From positions 1 through 64,000 of the forward strand of contig JAFZIV010000041.1 in NCBI GenBank assembly GCA_017554235.1: a stretch of DNA of 64,000 nt. The letters are read 5' to 3'. The notes beneath the pieces are model-generated. The model made no database searches. It saw only the letters and a list, made by a program, of their open reading frames with translations, and had not been told where the DNA came from. Each line of letters begins with the position of its first letter. The first letter of the stretch is position 1. This stretch comes from Selenomonadaceae bacterium. Its GTDB lineage: Bacteria > Bacillota > Negativicutes > Selenomonadales > Selenomonadaceae. Both the position numbers and the translations under genes were made by a program. Below are positions 1 through 7,861 of this stretch, in pieces.

Positions 1-1
1 A

Positions 2-130
2 CGCAATGAAGTTGAACGTTTTTTTAGAAGAATAAAACGGTTTCGTCGAGTTTTTACGCGTTACGATAAGTTAGACGTAGTCTTTGAGGGGTTTATTCTC
101 TTTGCTATTGTGATTGATTCTTTAGTGTGA
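2..130 (+). CDS. IS5-family transposase, C-terminal fragment (cut by window edge)
   Basis: An open frame enters from the left edge and ends at TGA 128-130, giving 42 residues. It contains RNEVERFFRRIKRFRR followed by FTRYDKLDVVFEGF, which matches the C-terminal end of DDE transposases of the IS5 family, where a conserved Glu and the R-x6-K-x2-RR-x3-RYD pattern occur. A short inverted repeat (TAGTG-tgaa-CACTA, 123-136) follows at once and may belong to the right terminal repeat of the element. The rest of the element lies outside the window, so family subgroup and completeness cannot be judged. Confidence 0.75.
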   Translation, partial: RNEVERFFRRIKRFRRVFTRYDKLDVVFEGFILFAIVIDSLV

Positions 131-161
131 ACACTACCTAACTAAAAAAGGAGATTTTTTT

Positions 162-461
162 ATGGAAATTATTAAAAACTTGGCAGGTACAAGGTTGACG
201 ATGAATATTTCAGGTAGGCTTGATGCGTCAAATGCGTCGACGCTTACAAATGAGCTTAACGCCTCGCTTAACGGCGTTCAGGAATTGATTTTCGATTTTA
301 AAGACTTAAAGTACATTGCGTCTGCAGGATTGCGCGTTCTTCTTACCGCGCAGAAACGTATGAATAAGCAGGGCTCTATGAAAATTCGCAACGTCAATGA
401 TAGCGTTATGGAAGTTCTTGAGATGACGGGTTTTGCCGACCTTATGAACATTGAAAAGTAG
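162..461 (+). CDS. STAS-domain anti-sigma factor antagonist
   Basis: A single 99-residue STAS domain, the usual length for SpoIIAA/RsbV-like proteins. The phospho-acceptor loop YIASAGLRVLL is present, with Ser54 as the probable phosphorylation site. In the family the unphosphorylated form binds an anti-sigma kinase and so frees a sigma factor or other partner. It is the first gene of a three-gene operon with a HATPase kinase (472) and a PP2C phosphatase (890), which are the cognate kinase and phosphatase by position. The start ATG follows the SD AAAAAAGGAG. The target of the switch is not encoded in the window. Confidence 0.9.
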   Translation: MEIIKNLAGTRLTMNISGRLDASNASTLTNELNASLNGVQELIFDFKDLKYIASAGLRVLLTAQKRMNKQGSMKIRNVNDSVMEVLEMTGFADLMNIEK

Positions 462-471
462 TGGAGCTTTT

Positions 472-879
472 ATGGATCAGCTTAAAATAGAAGCGACGGT
501 AGACAATTTGCCGATTGTGACAGAATTTATTATCGCACCACTTGAAGAAATGGGTTGCAAGCCAAAAATTTTAATGCAGTTGGAATTGGTTATTGAGGAA
601 CTTTTTGTAAACGTTGCCAGTTACGCCTACAAGCCTAATGTCGGTAATTGTACCGTCATAAAGAGTTTTGAAAAAGATCCGCGTGCAATTAACGTGACTT
701 TCATTGATTCCGGCATACCTTACAATCCTTTGGAGAAGAAAGACCCCGATACAAGTCTTGGTGTCGAAGAACGCGAAATTGGCGGACTTGGAATTTTTCT
801 GGTTAAAAAAAATGTTGACGCGATAACCTACGAATATAAAGACGGGCAAAATGTTTTGACGTTTAAAAAAATTTTTTGA
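472..879 (+). CDS. Anti-sigma-type serine kinase (HATPase, RsbW/SpoIIAB-like)
   Basis: A 135-residue GHKL ATPase. The N-box lies around residues 42-53 (VIEELFVNVASYAY), the D-box is FIDSGIPYNP and the G-box is GGLGIFLVKK. Proteins of this type phosphorylate a STAS antagonist and sequester a partner. I start it at ATG 472, which has GTGGAG just upstream; an in-frame ATG at 451 lies inside the preceding gene and lacks an SD. It sits between the STAS gene and the phosphatase gene in one operon. Its partner may be a sigma factor, but proteins of this kind can also control non-transcriptional targets. Confidence 0.87.
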   Translation: MDQLKIEATVDNLPIVTEFIIAPLEEMGCKPKILMQLELVIEELFVNVASYAYKPNVGNCTVIKSFEKDPRAINVTFIDSGIPYNPLEKKDPDTSLGVEEREIGGLGIFLVKKNVDAITYEYKDGQNVLTFKKIF

Positions 880-889
880 CAGGTAGCCT

Positions 890-3058
890 ATGAAATTAAA
901 TATTCATCAAAGAGTGCTTTTGTTGGTATTATCGGCAGGCATTCTATCTTTTTTTGTGCTTAGCGGAATTGCCTTCTACGGTATGTCGGCGATAAAGCGC
1001 GACGTTTCGGAAATGGGGACGGAACTCGGCGAATCGGGCGTAACTTACACGCAAGATTTAATAACCAATCAACTTAAGCAAACTCTTGGAGCGTTGGCGT
1101 CTTCGCGGGCTGAATACATCAATCACGAAATGGAAAGGCTTATGCAGGACGTAATAATTTTGTCCGAAACGATGACGGAAATTGCGTCTAATCCGCAGAA
1201 TCATTCTCCGCGCAAATTGATTGACCCGCGTAACGAAAAAGTGCCTATGGGTGAAACTTATATAACATACAGCCCCGACCTTCATGCTAACGGCATATCT
1301 GAAGAAATTCAACGTGAAGTAGCTATCGAATCGAATATCAGCGATTACCTTGTACCGCTGGCACATTCTTATTTCAATTACAAATCTTCCTTCTACGTTG
1401 GTTCGCGTTACGGTTTCTTTATCTGTAGCAGTGTTTTTCCACATCAAGAATTTAGTCCCGTTGAGCCGGATGAAATTTCTAATTACGACCCTCGTCAACG
1501 TCCTTGGTATAAAAAAGCTATGGACGCAGGCAAGCCGGTTTTTTCAGAGCTTTACACTAATATAACTGATGACGGTTACCAGCTTGTAGGTTGCAGTGCA
1601 CCTTACTACGACGCTAATGGAATCGCCGGCGTTGTAGGACTTGATGTTTCCAACACTGACATTTACGACGCCATTGACAAAACTAATATTGGTGAAGAAG
1701 GTTTTAGTTTTGTGCTGGACGAAAACGGCAAAATAATTTTTTCTTCAATAAAAGAAGGGTATTTTTCAACGCGGGAAAACAGCGGCGATTTAAGATACAG
1801 TTCCTCCACTTCGCTTGCTGATACGGCAAAAAGTATGGTCAACGGCGAAAGCGGAATAAGTTTGATTAAAATCGACGACAAAGATTTTTATATTGCTTAC
1901 GCGCCAATGCCTTCGGTTGGTTGGAGTTTTGCGACGCTTACACGTGAAGAAACTCTTCTTAATTATGAAGAAAAAAGTAGAGAATATTTTGCAGGACAAG
2001 TTGAAAAATTTCAGGAAAGTTTAAGCAACGAATATAGATTTCTGTTTTCAATCGCCGTAGTTCTTTTGGCGGCATTGTTGGGCGTTTTATTTTTCTTAAG
2101 CAATAAATTTTCAGGGAAATTTGTAAAGCCGATTCAGCAACTTTCAGATAATGTCCGCGAAATTGCAAGCGGTAACCTTGATAAAAAAATTACTGACGTT
2201 CACACCGGCGACGAGATTGAACATCTTGCGGTTTGTTTTAACGCGATGACCGACGAGCTTAAAGTTTATATGGACAATCTTCAGAAAGTCACTGCCGATA
2301 AAGAGCGCATTGCTACAGAATTAAATGTTGCGAAAGATATTCAGCAGGGAATGTTGCCAAGTATTTTCCCGCCATATCCCGAAAGGAAAGAGTTTGACGT
2401 TTACGCGACTATGGACGCTGCGCGGAAAGTTGGTGGAGATTTTTACGATTTCTACTTGCTTGACGAAAATCATTTAATTGTGACAATCGCGGACGTTTCC
2501 GGCAAAGGTATTCCCGCGTCGTTGTTTATGGTTATCTCAAAAACTATACTGAAAAATTTTGCGGTCTTCATGAATAATCCCGACGATTTTGCGGCGGTTA
2601 TGTCCTGCGCGAATAATCAACTTTGTCAAGGCAATGAAGAAATGATGTTTGTCACTGTCTTTTTAGGAATGCTGGACTTGAAGACAGGGAAATTTATTTA
2701 CGTCAACGGCGGACATAATCCACCGATAATTTATCATCGCGCAGAAAATCGTTGCGAATATCTCAACGTCAAGAAAAATTTTGTGCTTGGCGGTATGGAA
2801 GATATGCACTTTGTACAGCAGGAAATTCAACTTGAAAAAGGCGATTTAATTTTCATGTACACTGACGGCGTTAATGAGGCGATGAATAAGGACAACGAGG
2901 AATATACGTCGGAGCGTCTTTTGGAGTTTATGAATAAGACTGATTGCAAAGTTGAGTTGTCGGAACTTTTGAAAGCTGTTAAAAACGATGTTCAAAGCCA
3001 CGTTGACGGCGCGGAACAATCGGACGATATGACGATGATGGCGTTGCGGAGAAATTAA
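890..3058 (+). CDS. Membrane sensor PP2C/SpoIIE-type phosphatase with Cache and HAMP domains
   Basis: 722 residues in sensor-transducer order: an N-terminal membrane segment (about 8-30), a long extracytoplasmic dCache-like region containing YDPRQRPWYKKA and an NITDDGYQ stretch (about 35-375), a second membrane helix (about 383-405), a HAMP domain with KPIQQLSDNVREIASGNL, a short coiled coil, then a PP2C/SpoIIE phosphatase domain (about 485-722) with the metal-binding motifs GGDFYDFYLL and DVSGKGIPASLFM and a late SDDMTMM. It would dephosphorylate the STAS protein encoded at 162 in response to an external ligand. The third gene of the operon, it begins 10 nt after the kinase gene. Confidence 0.9.
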   Translation: MKLNIHQRVLLLVLSAGILSFFVLSGIAFYGMSAIKRDVSEMGTELGESGVTYTQDLITNQLKQTLGALASSRAEYINHEMERLMQDVIILSETMTEIASNPQNHSPRKLIDPRNEKVPMGETYITYSPDLHANGISEEIQREVAIESNISDYLVPLAHSYFNYKSSFYVGSRYGFFICSSVFPHQEFSPVEPDEISNYDPRQRPWYKKAMDAGKPVFSELYTNITDDGYQLVGCSAPYYDANGIAGVVGLDVSNTDIYDAIDKTNIGEEGFSFVLDENGKIIFSSIKEGYFSTRENSGDLRYSSSTSLADTAKSMVNGESGISLIKIDDKDFYIAYAPMPSVGWSFATLTREETLLNYEEKSREYFAGQVEKFQESLSNEYRFLFSIAVVLLAALLGVLFFLSNKFSGKFVKPIQQLSDNVREIASGNLDKKITDVHTGDEIEHLAVCFNAMTDELKVYMDNLQKVTADKERIATELNVAKDIQQGMLPSIFPPYPERKEFDVYATMDAARKVGGDFYDFYLLDENHLIVTIADVSGKGIPASLFMVISKTILKNFAVFMNNPDDFAAVMSCANNQLCQGNEEMMFVTVFLGMLDLKTGKFIYVNGGHNPPIIYHRAENRCEYLNVKKNFVLGGMEDMHFVQQEIQLEKGDLIFMYTDGVNEAMNKDNEEYTSERLLEFMNKTDCKVELSELLKAVKNDVQSHVDGAEQSDDMTMMALRRN

Positions 3059-3059
3059 G

Positions 3060-3128
3060 TTAGTGAATAGTTAATAGTGAATAGTGAAGAGTAAAAACTG
3101 ACCACTGACCACTGATTACTGACCACTT
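3060..3128. repeat. Heptanucleotide intergenic repeat, copy 1
   Basis: The gap holds heptamers of type ATAGTGA/ATAGTTA in its left half and TGACCAC/TGATTAC in its right half. The right-half units resemble reverse complements of TAGTGGT-type units. Related blocks occur at 23818-23873 and 48778-48846, always between genes. No coding potential is seen. The spacing of 7 bp is the defining property. Function unknown. Confidence 0.75.
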
Positions 3129-3138
3129 AAAATGTAAA

Positions 3139-4599
3139 ATGAATAAGCGAATTGTATTTGGACTTTTGGGCTACTTGACATTAGCGACGGGGGCGGCAAT
3201 GCTCCCGCCGTTAATTCTTGCCGCAATGAGCAATGCCAAAGGCGACGCGGCATCATTTTTGTTGGCAATGTTTCTTTGCATAGCCGTAACTTTTGAACTT
3301 GAAAGATTCGGCGGCTTAAAGGGCAAAGACAATATCGGAGTGCGTGAAGGAATAGCCGTCACGGGATTAGGTTGGTTGCTGGTTTCAATCTTGGGAACAG
3401 TTCCATACCTTGCGGGCGGCTATTTAAATTTGGTCGACAGTCTCGTAGAATCATTTGCGGGATTTTCAGGAACGGGCGCAACAGTTTTTGATGACGTAGA
3501 AATTTTGCCGCGCAGTATATTATTATGGCGCAGTTTATCAAATTGGGTCGGCGGACTTGGTATCGTAGTAATTTTTATGGCGATACTTTCACAATTTGGA
3601 CGCGGTGCAATGTTTATCTTGAAAGCGGAAATGACAGGACCCACTAAAGATAGAAATATGCCGCGTATTCGTGACAATGCTAAGGCACTTTTTCAAATTT
3701 ATGTAGCATTAACATTAATCTGCGCGGGAGGATATTTTCTTTGCGGTCTGGATATTTTTACGGCAGTTAATCACGCGATGACGACGATTGCAACGGGCGG
3801 CTATGCGGTTTACAATTCAACCGTCAATGAATACGGCAACCCATACTTGGAATTTTGTATGGCGTTTTTTATGATCGTGTCCAGCGGTAGTTTTGCTATG
3901 TACGCGGTTGCATATCGGCGCGGCGTCTCAACGATTTTTCGTAACGCAGAATTTAAAGTTTACTTGTGGATAGTTTTTATAACGTCGGCAATAATTGCAA
4001 TCGATTTAATTATTGAAATGGATTGGGAAATTGGTTTCGCAATAAGAAGCGCATTGTTTCACGTTGCCAGCTTAAGTTCGACGACGGGATTTGTTGCGCA
4101 CGATTTTGATTTATATCCGCCGATAAGTAAAGCATTTATGATGATGACAATGTTTTTAGGCGGTTGTGCAGGTTCGACGGCAGGCGGCTTAAAAGTTGCG
4201 CGAATAATTTTGCTGTTTAAGTTTGTTCAAATGATTGTGAGACAAAAACTTCACCCGCAATTAATTAACAACGTCAAGCTAAACGATAAAACGATTGACG
4301 AGGGAGTTGTACACGGCGCGGCAAGATTTTTTTTCGCTGTGGTTGTACTGGACATAATTTTTGCCTTTGTTATGATGTTCGACGGAATAGATTTTATAAA
4401 CAGTATTTCAGTCAGCTTATCGACAATGGCAAGCGTCGGACCGGGTTTCGGCATTGAGGGCGCGACTAGTACTTACGGACTTTTGTCGACACTTAGCAAA
4501 CTTGCCGCTTGCGTCTGTATGTTTTTAGCCAGATTAGAAATTTTCACGGTGCTTGTACTTTTAACGCCATCATTTTGGAGAGATTCCGGTGGCTGGTAA
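3139..4599 (+). CDS. trkH: TrkH/KtrB-family potassium transporter, membrane subunit
   Basis: A 486-residue polytopic protein with the four pore-loop pattern of the SKT superfamily. Selectivity-filter-like segments GFSGTGATVFDDV, TTIATGGYAVYN, SLSSTTGFVAHDF and TMASVGPGFG each contain the key glycine. GGCAGSTAGGLKVARI is the typical TrkH signature. It mediates K+ (or Na+-coupled K+) uptake and normally needs a TrkA-like gating subunit; none is adjacent, though KtrA at 12286 could serve. Translation starts at ATG 3139. A rho-independent terminator follows at 4613. Confidence 0.88.
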   Translation: MNKRIVFGLLGYLTLATGAAMLPPLILAAMSNAKGDAASFLLAMFLCIAVTFELERFGGLKGKDNIGVREGIAVTGLGWLLVSILGTVPYLAGGYLNLVDSLVESFAGFSGTGATVFDDVEILPRSILLWRSLSNWVGGLGIVVIFMAILSQFGRGAMFILKAEMTGPTKDRNMPRIRDNAKALFQIYVALTLICAGGYFLCGLDIFTAVNHAMTTIATGGYAVYNSTVNEYGNPYLEFCMAFFMIVSSGSFAMYAVAYRRGVSTIFRNAEFKVYLWIVFITSAIIAIDLIIEMDWEIGFAIRSALFHVASLSSTTGFVAHDFDLYPPISKAFMMMTMFLGGCAGSTAGGLKVARIILLFKFVQMIVRQKLHPQLINNVKLNDKTIDEGVVHGAARFFFAVVVLDIIFAFVMMFDGIDFINSISVSLSTMASVGPGFGIEGATSTYGLLSTLSKLAACVCMFLARLEIFTVLVLLTPSFWRDSGGW

Positions 4600-4612
4600 A
4601 ACTTTAACGGTT

Positions 4613-4646
4613 TCTTCGACAATTTCGCATTGTCGGAGATTTTTTT
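4613..4646 (+). terminator. Rho-independent terminator after trkH
   Basis: An 11-bp stem (4613-4623 with 4629-4639, loop TTCGC, two wobble or mismatch positions) is followed by a run of T residues. It ends the trkH transcript just before the promoter of the small gene at 4765. Confidence 0.8.
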
Positions 4647-4649
4647 TGA

Positions 4650-4697
4650 AAAAATTTTTTTCAAGCCATTAATATTTTTTAAGTTGGCACGTATAAT
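4650..4697 (+). promoter_or_regulatory. Shared-family promoter, copy 1
   Basis: A palindrome TTGAAAAAA/TTTTTTTCAA is followed by -35 TTAATA (4669-4674), a 17-nt spacer ending AAGTTGGCACG, and -10 TATAAT (4692-4697). The same arrangement with a conserved spacer occurs at 5118-5159 and, on the minus strand, at 39326-39375. The leader also shares the SD context TTTGAAAGGAAGTTTT with copy 2. Confidence 0.8.
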
Positions 4698-4764
4698 AGA
4701 CAGAAAGAAAAATTTAAAAATTAAAAAATAGAAAATAAAAAAATTTGAAAGGAAGTTTTTAAAA

Positions 4765-5109
4765 ATGAAATGCAAAATGTTATTGATGGCGTGTTTGGCA
4801 ACAAATTTACTGTTTTCGGGAGTGACTTCTGCTCATTCTTTAGACGACGCAAAATGTACACCTATTAATAGTACAGGATATTCAGAAAGTTGTATCAGTT
4901 CATTAAATGATAAAGACAGTGTAATTAATTATTCTAGCGACAATCCGTTTAAAGGTTATCATTATAATCGTGGATCACATGAAGACAATCCCTTTAAGTA
5001 TTATCGTGAGCATCATAGATCACGTGATGACGACAATCCGTTTAAAGGTTATCATTATAATCGTGGTCATCATGGGCATAGTGATGATTATTACAAGCCG
5101 CAATTCTAA
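4765..5109 (+). CDS. Small secreted protein with DNPFKGYHYNRG repeats
   Basis: 114 residues. Residues 1-24 form a signal peptide (basic start, hydrophobic core, then SAHS). The mature part is hydrophilic and repetitive: DNPFKGYHYNRG occurs twice almost identically, with a degenerate middle copy DNPFKYYREHHR, and the tail is rich in His, Asp and Tyr. I do not recognise a family. A surface or metal-binding role is conceivable from composition only. ATG 4765 follows the SD GAAAGGAAG. Its promoter block is shared with the next gene (5202) and with the leader-bearing HPr gene at 38957, which suggests common control. Confidence 0.75.
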   Translation: MKCKMLLMACLATNLLFSGVTSAHSLDDAKCTPINSTGYSESCISSLNDKDSVINYSSDNPFKGYHYNRGSHEDNPFKYYREHHRSRDDDNPFKGYHYNRGHHGHSDDYYKPQF

Positions 5110-5117
5110 AAAAAATT

Positions 5118-5159
5118 TTTTTAAAAGCTATTAATAATTTTTAAGTCGAAACGTATAAT
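5118..5159 (+). promoter_or_regulatory. Shared-family promoter, copy 2
   Basis: -35 TTAATA (5131-5136), a 17-nt spacer ending AAGTCGAAACG, -10 TATAAT (5154-5159), preceded by an A/T-symmetric tract. It is strongly similar to the block upstream of 4765 and to the one upstream of the gene at 38957. Confidence 0.8.
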
Positions 5160-5201
5160 AAGTGAAAGAAAAAATTAAAAATTTGAAAGGAAGTTTTAAA
5201 A

Positions 5202-5561
5202 ATGTTAGAAGAAAAAATTATGAGTGAAGAAATTATGAACGAAGAGGAACTCAACGAAGTTGCAGGAGGCACATGGAATCAAGTTGCAGACGATGCAGAA
5301 AATATACGCTATCTTGAAAGACGTTATCACGTTGATCTCTTGCCTCCGGGCTCTGCTTCAGCAGATGATATTAATTACGCTATGAACACAATAGGTGAAC
5401 TTATCTCTAGATATTACTGTTGTGATTTTCATATCGGTTGCGATCTTAAGTTAGACGGCGAGAAGAACCACTACTACCTTAATCACAATAAAATGGGACA
5501 CAATCAAATTTGGGGAGCAATTTACGACAGGCTTAATATTGAAGTAAGACCTAACATCTAA
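5202..5561 (+). CDS. Double-glycine-leader protein of unknown function
   Basis: 119 residues. The first 23 residues form an acidic leader ending in ELNEVAGG, the cleavage signature of Nif11-like and bacteriocin-type leaders processed by C39-peptidase ABC exporters. The leader matches that of the HPr-like protein at 38957 at 14 of 23 positions, and both have GG at residues 22-23. The following 96 residues (starting TWNQVADDAEN) contain a YYCC pair and one further Cys; I do not recognise the domain. ATG 5202 has an SD GAAAGGAAG. No exporter or modifying enzyme is encoded nearby. Confidence 0.78.
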   Translation: MLEEKIMSEEIMNEEELNEVAGGTWNQVADDAENIRYLERRYHVDLLPPGSASADDINYAMNTIGELISRYYCCDFHIGCDLKLDGEKNHYYLNHNKMGHNQIWGAIYDRLNIEVRPNI

Positions 5562-5608
5562 AATTTTAATCTTAAACTAGTTTTGATTAATTGAACTAGT
5601 CGAAAAAA

Positions 5609-5638
5609 AATTCCTTCGTAAATTCGGAGGGATTTTTT
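5609..5638 (+). terminator. Rho-independent terminator
   Basis: Stem AATTCCTTCG with CGGAGGGATT (G-U pairs allowed), loop TAAATT, then a T-run. It ends transcription of the leader gene at 5202. Confidence 0.75.
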
Positions 5639-5786
5639 AGTTTGCAGGAAAAAATTTTAATTCAAAACTTTTTAATATATGTTAAAATTTAAGCGTATAG
5701 ATAAAGAGAGCGATAAACTATTCAGAGCTTTTTTACATAAAGGGAATGAAAATTTATAAACGGATATAAGATTGGAGGAAATACTT

Positions 5787-7619
5787 ATGGATACCGTAGT
5801 AAGTGCGTCCAATGTTTCTATTACAGGAACAGCAGATGCCGATTTGATAAGGTCGACAGGAGATGGCGTAACTATTTCTGCAATGGCAGGAGATGATTAC
5901 GCTTTAGCACGCGGTCAAGGCAGTTACATTTATGGCGGAAACGGAAACGATACGGTGATACTTTTGCCGGCTATTGTTTCGTCTTCGACAGGTTCGGGAG
6001 GTGCCGCAGGTGGAGGTAAGAAACCGAATGCGACACTTTCCACTGATACAGAAATTTACGGAGACGCGGGCAACGATGATATAATGATTGTTCATGATTC
6101 CGCTATTGTGTACGGAGGCGCAGGTGACGATTACATAACCGTCAAGCTCTACGAAAGTGCAGGAGAATTTTTGACTTCGCTTAGCAACATAACTTTGACT
6201 GGCGGAGACGGGCGCGATACTTTTTCGTTTAATACTTCATTGCCGACGAATTTGGACACGCTTTCTTCTGTCAGTGGTTACAAAATTCAAGCTGTTATAA
6301 CGGATTTTTCGAATAGCGCACATTTTTGTTACGATTCAAGTTCGGATTATTTTGTTTACTCAATTCTCACGGATTCGCAAGGCAATTATACGGATATCGT
6401 TTTGACTGATGACGCAGAAAGATTGAGCGTAACTTTGCAAGGCGTGACTGATATTGAGGACATAGTTTATGCTACTGCCGTAAAGTTTACTGAAGACAGT
6501 TTGAAGTCGTCTTACTTGGGAGCAGTCCTCTCGAATTACGGCGAGGATATGTCATCTGTTCCCGAAGGGATTAATTACTACGATTATACGGTTTATGTTT
6601 ACAATCAATATAATCGTAATGTTTGGCTGTTAGGAACAGATGAGGTCAACAAAACTTCGACGTACAGAAATATTTCTGCCAAAACGCTTGACGCAAGAAA
6701 TTCTACCATCAAAAGAACATTGGTCGGAAATACGCGCTCAAATATTATATATGCAGGTTCAGGCGGCGATTCGTTATGGGGCGGTAATTCTGCAAACGAT
6801 ACGCTTTATGGCGGAAGTGGTCGTGATATGTTTTGGTACGGTACAGGTGACGGCACTGATTGTATAAAAAATTTTGTTTGCGGCTCTGAAAAAAATTCTG
6901 ACGTCATAAATTTCTACAACGGCGGAATAGCGAACATTTACAGAAATAATAACGCTCTTCATGTTGGTATGATAACGGGAGAAGAATTAGTCGTAACTTT
7001 GGATTATGACGTTGACACGGAAATCCAATATTCTGCGGATGCAAATTCGATTAGCCGCGTAAAAGTCGGTAATCTTTACGAATCAGACTCTTTTACTTAT
7101 GACGCCGGAATAAATTTTTTCATAGGATGTTCCAAAGATAATACTTTGAAGGTTGAAGGCTCTCGAACGAATATGATTTGGCTTGACGGAAGTTATGGGC
7201 AAGTTTTTCAAGACATAACGAACATTGATGCGTCAGAGGCAACGGGAAATAATCAACTTGCCGGTTCTAATTACGCCGCTGATAATATTATTGGAGGTTC
7301 AGGATCATCGTCATTGTGGGGAGGTAGCGGAAATCAAAATGACACTTTAACAGGCGGAACAGGTGCTGAAATGTTTTTCTATGGCAATGGCGACGGTAGC
7401 GATATAATTATCGGCGCAACGGCTTCTGATACGATTAACCTTTACAATATTTCTATTGGCGACATAACGGGATTTGAGACGGTAAAGGGCGGAATGACGC
7501 TCTCTTTTACGAATGGCAACAGCAGTTTGACTTTACAAAATTATTCGGACTCTCCAACATTTTTACTTTCTGATGGAAGTAAGTGGGCTTACGAAAAAAA
7601 TGTTTGGACTAGAAAATAA
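5787..7619 (+). CDS. RTX-like (haemolysin-type) calcium-binding repeat protein
   Basis: 610 residues, acidic, with scattered nonapeptide-type repeats: YGGNGNDTVIL, YGDAGNDDIMIV, YGGAGDDYITV, LTGGDGRDTFSF, LYGGSGRDMFWYG and LTGGTGAEMFFYG. Such repeats bind Ca2+ after secretion through type I systems. There is no N-terminal signal peptide, which fits type I export, but no transporter gene lies in the window. ATG 5787 has GGAGG eight bases upstream; a TTG at 5772 overlaps that SD. The repeats fall in groups separated by longer non-repeat segments, so this is not a classic toxin. The substrate or binding role is unknown. Confidence 0.8.
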   Translation: MDTVVSASNVSITGTADADLIRSTGDGVTISAMAGDDYALARGQGSYIYGGNGNDTVILLPAIVSSSTGSGGAAGGGKKPNATLSTDTEIYGDAGNDDIMIVHDSAIVYGGAGDDYITVKLYESAGEFLTSLSNITLTGGDGRDTFSFNTSLPTNLDTLSSVSGYKIQAVITDFSNSAHFCYDSSSDYFVYSILTDSQGNYTDIVLTDDAERLSVTLQGVTDIEDIVYATAVKFTEDSLKSSYLGAVLSNYGEDMSSVPEGINYYDYTVYVYNQYNRNVWLLGTDEVNKTSTYRNISAKTLDARNSTIKRTLVGNTRSNIIYAGSGGDSLWGGNSANDTLYGGSGRDMFWYGTGDGTDCIKNFVCGSEKNSDVINFYNGGIANIYRNNNALHVGMITGEELVVTLDYDVDTEIQYSADANSISRVKVGNLYESDSFTYDAGINFFIGCSKDNTLKVEGSRTNMIWLDGSYGQVFQDITNIDASEATGNNQLAGSNYAADNIIGGSGSSSLWGGSGNQNDTLTGGTGAEMFFYGNGDGSDIIIGATASDTINLYNISIGDITGFETVKGGMTLSFTNGNSSLTLQNYSDSPTFLLSDGSKWAYEKNVWTRK

Positions 7620-7712
7620 TTCTAGGGCGTGTTGAATAATTGCAAATTTCTATTGTTCGTATTGTATTTGAATTTAAATTTTATCGACAAAAATAGAAAA
7701 TTATGATAACTA

Positions 7713-7746
7713 TAAGAGACTGACTTCTGAAGCGTCTTATTTTTTT
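7713..7746 (+). terminator. Possible terminator after the RTX-like gene
   Basis: An imperfect hairpin (TAAGA...TCTTA) is followed by seven T residues. The stem is weak, so this is only a candidate. The rest of 7620-7861 shows no gene I can support. Confidence 0.4.
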
Positions 7747-7861
7747 GAGACATTTGAATTTCTCATTTCAGGTTTCTTGCAATTTTACTTTACCTGAAAA
7801 TTTTTCAAGTGTCTCATTTAATTTTACATCTAACAGAGTTTTTTTACTTATAAGGAATAAT

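Noticed and set aside
3060-3128. CRISPR array
   Set aside because: The units are 7 bp with no spacers of 30 bp or more, and no cas genes are present.
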